NCBI GenBank assembly: GCA_029844215.1
Contig: CM056738.1
Location: 48,744,388-48,808,387, forward strand
DNA: 64,000 bases
Direction: 5' to 3'
DNA from: Przewalskia tangutica
Taxonomy: Eukaryota > Streptophyta > Magnoliopsida > Solanales > Solanaceae
Shown: one piece after another, positions 59,176-64,000 of the stretch
How positions within the stretch are numbered: position 1 is the stretch's first letter
How the letters are laid out: each line of letters starts with the position of its first letter
Translations under genes and position numbers: made by a program
Notes under the pieces: generated by a model
Told to the model about the DNA's origin: nothing
Seen by the model: the letters and a program-made list of their open reading frames with translations, nothing else
Databases searched by the model: none

Positions 59176-59886
59176 CGTTTCTCCTACTGCACGCATGCGC
59201 TTTTAGGACACAGTGGGACTTGGTGTTCATGTATGCCTATTGGTGTTATATTATATCATGGATCGCCGGTGAGGAAGGATTCCACGCATGATTGATATTA
59301 TGGGCGTGAGACCCATGGTTATATTTAGAAATGACTGAGGCATGCGCCCACGACTTGTTATGATCGCTTATGTGTTGTGTATCAGAGGTTAGCAATCATG
59401 AATGTCTCCTGCTTTGTTTAGATCGTTATGATTTCATTACAAGATTTCATCGCTTCACATACTTGGTACATTCTTCGCATCGACCTCTTCGGGCCGCTCA
59501 TGCCGCAGTTTAGGTACGCAGCTTGGTGATCGGCAGTGTAGGACCTGCCGAGTTTTTGGATAGCTCCTTCTGTTCGGGAGTTTATCCTTTTGGTATAAGT
59601 TCTTTCAGTACAGGCTTTTGTACAGTTATGGGTACGGCGGGGTATTGTCCCGTCATAGTTCAGTATAACTCTTAGAGGTCTGTATTCATATGTGGGATTG
59701 GACTCATGTACAGTATAATGTCTTTTGAGTATGTATATCATGGCAGCCTTGTCGGTTTTGCCCTTGCACGTATGTTGGTTTAAAAAAAAAGGGTGTTATT
59801 TAATTTCCGCAGTTTACTTGTGTTGTTAAGGTAGAAGGGTGCCCAGGTAGGGCACCAGTCACGGGACCGGGGTTCGGGGCGTGACA

Positions 59887-62520
59887 CATGACTTCATGAG
59901 GTGTCCCTCACATCGTGGGTAGCAAATCCACGGAACCAGGTGGTATAACGATCTTGGGGATTTACCCCTCATTTATACTCTTACCCTGAAGAAGGTGGTA
60001 TAACGATCTTGGGGTACACTTCATTTATACTCTTACCCCTCAAACTACATGCCTCGGAATCCCTCATCATAAGCATGTCCACGGTGCATACCCGTGGAAT
60101 CCCACATCACTGACAGTATGTCCCGGTAAACCCATACTAAGACCATGGAAGCATACCCGTGGAATCCCACATCACCGCTTCTGCGCCCAAGTAAACTCAT
60201 ACTATGACCGTGGAAGCATACCCGTGGAATCCCACATCACCGCCGACGTCCGTAGACTCATATGAGGCAATGGAGGCATACCTGTGGAATCCTCCATCAC
60301 TGACGGTACGTCCAAGTAAGCTCCTAACTTCTTTAGACTTTCATTAACATACAAAATGGATCTCATTTTGTGACCTTAGGCACTTTCCATATCACTTAAC
60401 AAGTCCTGGGAAAATTCAACCCAAAGTACTATGTATTTCTATTCTTTCCAAGATCCCTTTTCCACATAAGACCCCAAGATACTAACACCTGTAGTATCAA
60501 GGCTTATCTACATTTCAAACCAGTCACTTTACTATTAGAAATATGCTTCGGCTTCTAACTCAAGTGACCCTCGTTTTAAACTTTAAGCAATTGATGCCTT
60601 TAAATCGAATTTCCTTTCTTAGTATCCATTCTTTTATCTAGGCTTACCTTATTCGAGAAAAACCATTTCTTTAAGTTTCCATAAAGTTATTATAACCAAC
60701 TTCCCATAAAGCCGTTATACTAACTTTATGCTTTAGAAACCAAGACATCCTTATCCTCCCATAAGCCGTCATAACTAACTTCCCATAAAGCCGTTATAAC
60801 TCTTTATGTCTTAGACCACTTTGCTCTCTCTATAACCAAGAGGCTTGTACTTCACTTCAAGTTACACTACTTTCAAAATACTTCAAAAATCTTAACTTAG
60901 GAATCATGTCTCTTATCTTTAGAATAGTTCAAGAATCAATACCTCCCAAATCCAGTATTCTATACTTGATCATGTCAAGAAATCCTTGTCTACCTTATTA
61001 GGATAAACCATTCTTATAACTCTTCCTTAAGGACACGTGAGTTAATTCTCTAACTCAACCAACTAGACATCCTTAAAACAAGTCAAATATATCAAATGAC
61101 TTCACTTCATCTAAATCACGTACGTCTACCGTACCATACAGTTATAACTACGCATGCTCAAGAGATAGGAAGAGTTCTACATACCTCTTTTGTTTAGTCC
61201 ACTTGCCAAGTCCAATATGCCGTCCGTAGATGTCAACCTATAATGACCATAATACGTCTATTAGCTTCTAGCTTCAACGTAGTATATTCTAATGAAAAAT
61301 CCCTTGTTCTACGGGAAAATTGGACAGCACTTCCTTTGTTTCTACTTACTTTTCCACCTTTTTCAAGGTCCGAATTCAATAACCAAACGCCGCATTTAAG
61401 GCACAACAATTTAGCTAACCCAAAAGGGGATTACACGCCTTCACAGGACGCGTAAAATTCTGCCCGACAATAATACAAAATAATCCAATAATTTCCAAGC
61501 CACATTCGGCCATATTATCCCAACAATTATCAATTTCCTTTCCATTCCCTTTTAACCCAACTCGTTATCCCAACATGTTATCTAAATCATAACCAATTAT
61601 ATATCCCCCTATTTGTAACATGCAACGATTTTTAGCTAACAACCGAATTGATTACAACATGAGTGGCTAACATGCCCCTTTTCGGTTTTCAACAAGACAA
61701 CAAGATCCAAATATTTTCAAACTTTAATATAACAGCCTCAGGCTCATTTCTTAACTACTAAAACTTGAAATCTTCAATTACACAAGAATGTGAAGGTTTT
61801 ACCTCAAGAAACCCTCTTTCCGAAATCTTCTTCACTTTAAAATCGCCCGCTCGAACTCTCTACAAGCTTTCCAACATTTTTCCTTCTTGAAGCCTTTCCA
61901 AAAATCTCACCGGGGTTCATCAATTTGAGAGAGAACAGAGGGATTTTTCTTAGGGAAACCCTTGCAAATGGCCAAGTCTTGAAGACTTGGCCCTAAAATA
62001 AGACCCTCCTTTGGTCAAAAAGATGGGAGGGACACTTGTCACCCTCTCATAGGCCTTTTATCAAAATATCCCCTGCTTTAGCGCTCAAGCGTCAAAATCC
62101 CGCCACGCCGGGCCATGCGGCTCCACTTCGAGAATTTCTGCATTCCGCACCGCTGCCTCAGATTCAGGCCGCGGCGCTGCAACCTCAGAGGACTTTCGGA
62201 AATATCGGCGCCGCGGCGCTGCGACGCCTGCTGGGAAGCCTGTCCTCTGCGTCAGCCCACAGAACTTCTAACGCCCGTAACTTCCTACCCCGATGTCCAA
62301 TCGACGAGCGGTTTGTTGCGTTGGAAACTAGACTCAACAACCTTCATACTAGTCTTTTAAAACTCCTCAAAACTCCTAAGGAACTAGGAGATATACCGCT
62401 CCAAAGTTGACTGAAAGTCTGCCTGTAACATTTTTCCACCCCAACCCAACCTTCCAAATTCAAATCTTATTTCCTTTCGTACGTTCTTAACTTAACCTCT
62501 TGAATTTACGGGGTGTAACA
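59887..62520 (-). repeat. E6 5' LTR, segment 2
   Basis: From the second CATGA copy to GGGGTGTAACA. Dyads at 60679-60730 and 60758-60808, tandem cassette at about 60080-60330. Nearly the same as 42446-44451 plus 52755-53398. Confidence 0.92.
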
Positions 62521-62657
62521 ATTTGGTTAGCCTATTTTTCTTATTGTATATCTTGTTTCATGTGTAAGTTTTTATTTCCGCTGATTTTCTCTGATGTTGT
62601 ATCACTAGGGTGCCCGGAGTAAGGCACCAGTCACGGGCCCGGGGTCGGGTCGTGACA
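62521..62657 (+). repeat. E5 3' LTR, segment 2 (LTR 3' end)
   Basis: Starts with ATTTG, the right TSD copy of E6, and ends GGGTCGTGACA. It is followed by GGGGC (62658-62662), the TSD of E5. Total 3' LTR about 3.04 kb. Confidence 0.92.
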
Positions 62658-62662
62658 GGGGC

Positions 62663-63888
62663 GCATAACCACAGAAGAAGAAGACCCAGCAACTGACCCT
62701 GTTGGGTGAACTACACCACCCACGTCGCCTCTGGTTGGACAATCCCTCTTCATATGGCCCTGCTGGCCACAAGAGAAACAAGCTCCCAAAGCAGTACGAC
62801 ACTCGCCCGGGTGAAATCTACCGCATCGAACACTCCGAGATACGGGCGGTCTCGATCGGTTACGGTCTCTGCCTCCCTGAAACCCCGAAGTCCTGGAGCC
62901 CTGACCTGCTCCTAAATAACCCGACTGATCAAAACTCCTACCAGAAAACCGAGAAGGAGCACTCTGTGCCGGCTGCAATGTGGACCTAGCCTGCTGCTGA
63001 GGCTGTCCGCCTCGAAAATTACCCCGAACCTCGCTGCCCCGCCTCTTGGCCGGCACGGTCCGCTGATCCTCTCTCTCTGTCCTCTATCCCCTGTGCATAA
63101 GCCGACATCCTGGCAATATCCATGTCTGGCTGAAGGGCCACTCCCAGGCATGCAGTAATCATATAATGGTCTAGCCCCATTATATAGCGATGAACTTTGT
63201 CCGCCATATCGGCCACAATGGTGAGCGCATACCTGGCCAATGAGTCAAACTCCAGGTTGTACTCTCTGATAGTCCTCCCATTTTGTCTTAATGTCAAGAA
63301 TCTATCCACGCGGGCTCTCCTCATCTCAGGAGGCAAAAAGTGATCAAAGAAGGCCTCTGTGAACTCATCCCAAACAGCTGGAAGAGCATCCACACCTCTA
63401 GACAGCTCCCGTGACTCAAACCAGTTCAACGCAATATCGCGTAACCGTTAAGAAGCTAACACAACTGACTCTGTATCCGAGGCCCTAAGCACTTGCATAG
63501 TCCGCTGTATCTACCGAATAAACTCCTGAGGATCCTCATCAGATCTCGAACCATAGAACTCGGGTGGATTACAACCCAGAAAATCCTGAATCCTCAAGAT
63601 GTCGGCTCTAGGGTTAGCTACCTGCTCCTGTCGGTGCTGCCCTGCCACTATGCTAGTCAATAACCTGATCTGCTCTCCGTAATCTCTATATTTTGCCCAG
63701 CTACGGAATCGAGGCTGCATCGTAACCTCTGGCTACGCCGCCTCGCCTCTAATACCGGGCTGTGGCTGAACTCGCCGACTCGCCACAACCTCGTGCATAT
63801 TCGGGCTCGAGTCCTAGTAACCCTCTGCACACTAGCAGCTCCTCGCTGCCGCTTTCTTCTCGGGCCCTGGTCGCCTTCCGCGAGGCAT
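62663..63888 (-). pseudogene. gag: E3 gag
   Basis: Start at ATG 63888-63886 (MPRGRRPGPEKKAAAR). Blocks on the minus strand: 63511-63720 with FLGCNPPEFYGS and DEDPQEFIR, then TAG at 63511-63513; 63019-63429 with NWFESRELSRG, FFDHFLPPEMRRARVDRFLT, a REYNLEFDSLARYAL stretch and QPDMDIARMSAYAQG; then, after a frameshift near 63060-63090, 62631-63056 with a basic, Gln/Ser-rich region and a perfect CCHC zinc knuckle CFSCGQQGHMKRDC near 62735-62780. This is the only complete knuckle in the window. The frame continues into 23177-23332. Confidence 0.88.
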
Positions 63889-64000
63889 AATCGATACATA
63901 AGAATAGGTCGGAGAGGATTCAACCTAATAAGACAAATCTCATCGCACGATCTCAGAGAGAGAAGAATGGAAACCAATCCTAAATGTCATGCAGCCTCCT
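63889..64000 (-). mobile_element. E3 leader, partial
   Basis: The start of the leader upstream of gag. It shares GAGAAGAATGGAAACC and AATCCTAAATGTC-type blocks (plus-strand reading) with the leaders of E1, E4, E6 and E7. The hairpin and primer site expected next lie beyond the window. Confidence 0.75.

Larger units (their letters stand above)
56126..59886 (+). mobile_element. S3: solo LTR, plus strand
   Basis: A complete LTR of 3761 bp, TGTTACACCCCG to GGGCGTGACA, between perfect CATGA duplications (56121-56125 and 59887-59891), with no internal region. TATATA at 56613-56618, dyad at 58122-58171, and two different tandem arrays at 58381-58620 and 58876-59175. It is antisense in the E6 5' LTR and belongs to a family related to E6. 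Confidence 0.94.
41529..62520 (-). mobile_element. E6: gag-only element, minus strand, 21 kb including E7 and S3
   Basis: 3' LTR 41529-53398 (holding E7), a 1804-bp internal region, 5' LTR 55203-62520 (holding S3). Without insertions the LTRs are about 3567 and 3552 bp. The TSD is GTTTG on the left (41524-41528) and ATTTG on the right (62521-62525), one mismatch. The internal region encodes gag only. The insertion point in the E5 LTR is the same LTR position that E1 uses in the E2 LTR. Confidence 0.92.
23333..62657 (+). mobile_element. E5: plus-strand non-autonomous element, 39 kb including nested insertions
   Basis: 5' LTR 23333-35294 (interrupted by E4), primer site 35299-35310, gag remnant, shared segment, integrase remnant, polypurine tract, 3' LTR 38624-62657 (interrupted by E6). 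It is flanked by perfect GGGGC duplications (23328-23332 and 62658-62662), which proves that two LTRs 27 kb apart belong to one element. Without insertions it is about 9.5 kb with a 3.3-kb internal region. Protease, RT, RNaseH and the first part of integrase are absent. Confidence 0.93.
16466..64000 (-). mobile_element. E3: oldest host element, internal region, open at both ends
   Basis: A minus-strand chromovirus internal region split by later insertions into 16466-19946 (3' untranslated region and pol), 23177-23332 (gag/protease linker) and 62658-64000 (gag and leader). If S2 and E5, each with one TSD copy, are mentally removed, the reading frame runs through both junctions without a shift. 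Its 3' LTR lies left of the window beyond E2, and its primer site and 5' LTR lie just right of 64000. It is closest to E1 in gene content. Confidence 0.9.

Noticed and set aside
58811..59230. A 139-residue minus-strand open frame with repeated WGFTPHLYSYPGEGG-type peptides
   Set aside because: It is a by-product of the tandem array in S3. The repeat length happens to keep one frame open, there is no start context, and the same DNA in E6 is not open.
1..64000. tRNA, rRNA, miRNA, Helitron, MITE or captured host gene fragments
   Set aside because: I read both strands between the coding blocks and found only LTR or retrotransposon internal sequence. The nest accounts for every interval.

Overview
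All 64 kb of this window is nested LTR-retrotransposon DNA from a plant nuclear genome. I found no host gene, tRNA, rRNA or CRISPR array. The elements are Ty3/Gypsy chromoviruses that look like the Tekay/Del lineage. Evidence: a TGGTATCAGAGC initiator-Met primer site, pol order PR-RT-RNaseH-IN, a C-terminal chromodomain, LTRs of 2.4-3.8 kb, and 5-bp target-site duplications (TSDs). The protein and LTR style resembles elements common in eudicots, possibly asterids such as Solanaceae. Species cannot be fixed from this sequence.

Layout, using my own labels. E3 (minus strand) is the oldest and runs off both ends: its pol is at 16466-19946, its gag/protease linker at 23177-23332 and its gag at 62663-64000. 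Three insertions split it: E2 (plus strand, only its 3' LTR visible, 53-16465), solo LTR S2 (19947-23176, TSD AAATC) and E5 (plus, 23333-62657, TSD GGGGC). The E2 LTR is itself broken by solo LTR S1 (441-3945, TSD CTTGC) and by E1 (minus, complete, 6621-16330, TSD GTTTG). E5 is broken by E4 (minus, complete, 23561-32409, TSD CCCGC) in its 5' LTR and by E6 (minus, 41529-62520, TSD GTTTG/ATTTG) in its 3' LTR. E6 is broken in turn by E7 (minus, complete, 44452-52749, TSD TTTCC) in its 3' LTR and by solo LTR S3 (plus, 56126-59886, TSD CATGA) in its 5' LTR. Every base belongs to one of these ten units, and the relative order of insertion is fully readable.

Coding content. E1 and E3 keep gag plus a full set of pol domains, all broken by stops and frameshifts. 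E4, E6 and E7 are gag-only, with internal regions of about 1.8-2.5 kb and no pol. E5 keeps gag and the end of integrase. E4, E5 and E7 share a segment of about 245 bp in place of the missing pol, which suggests a non-autonomous lineage that depended on proteins from E1/E3-like partners.

Most interesting signals: (1) a hairpin of about 34 nt between primer site and gag, with base-pair covariation and a GTGCAC loop reminiscent of retroviral dimerisation loops; (2) an invariant 8-bp inverted repeat beside the polypurine tract, with a loop of 1-4 nt; (3) the shared segment of the gag-only lineage; (4) a TTATAA-centred dyad in every LTR; (5) two unrelated insertions at the same LTR position; (6) a recurrent scrambling of CAG/CTG trinucleotides between sister copies, which may be a sequencing artefact at CHG-methylated sites.
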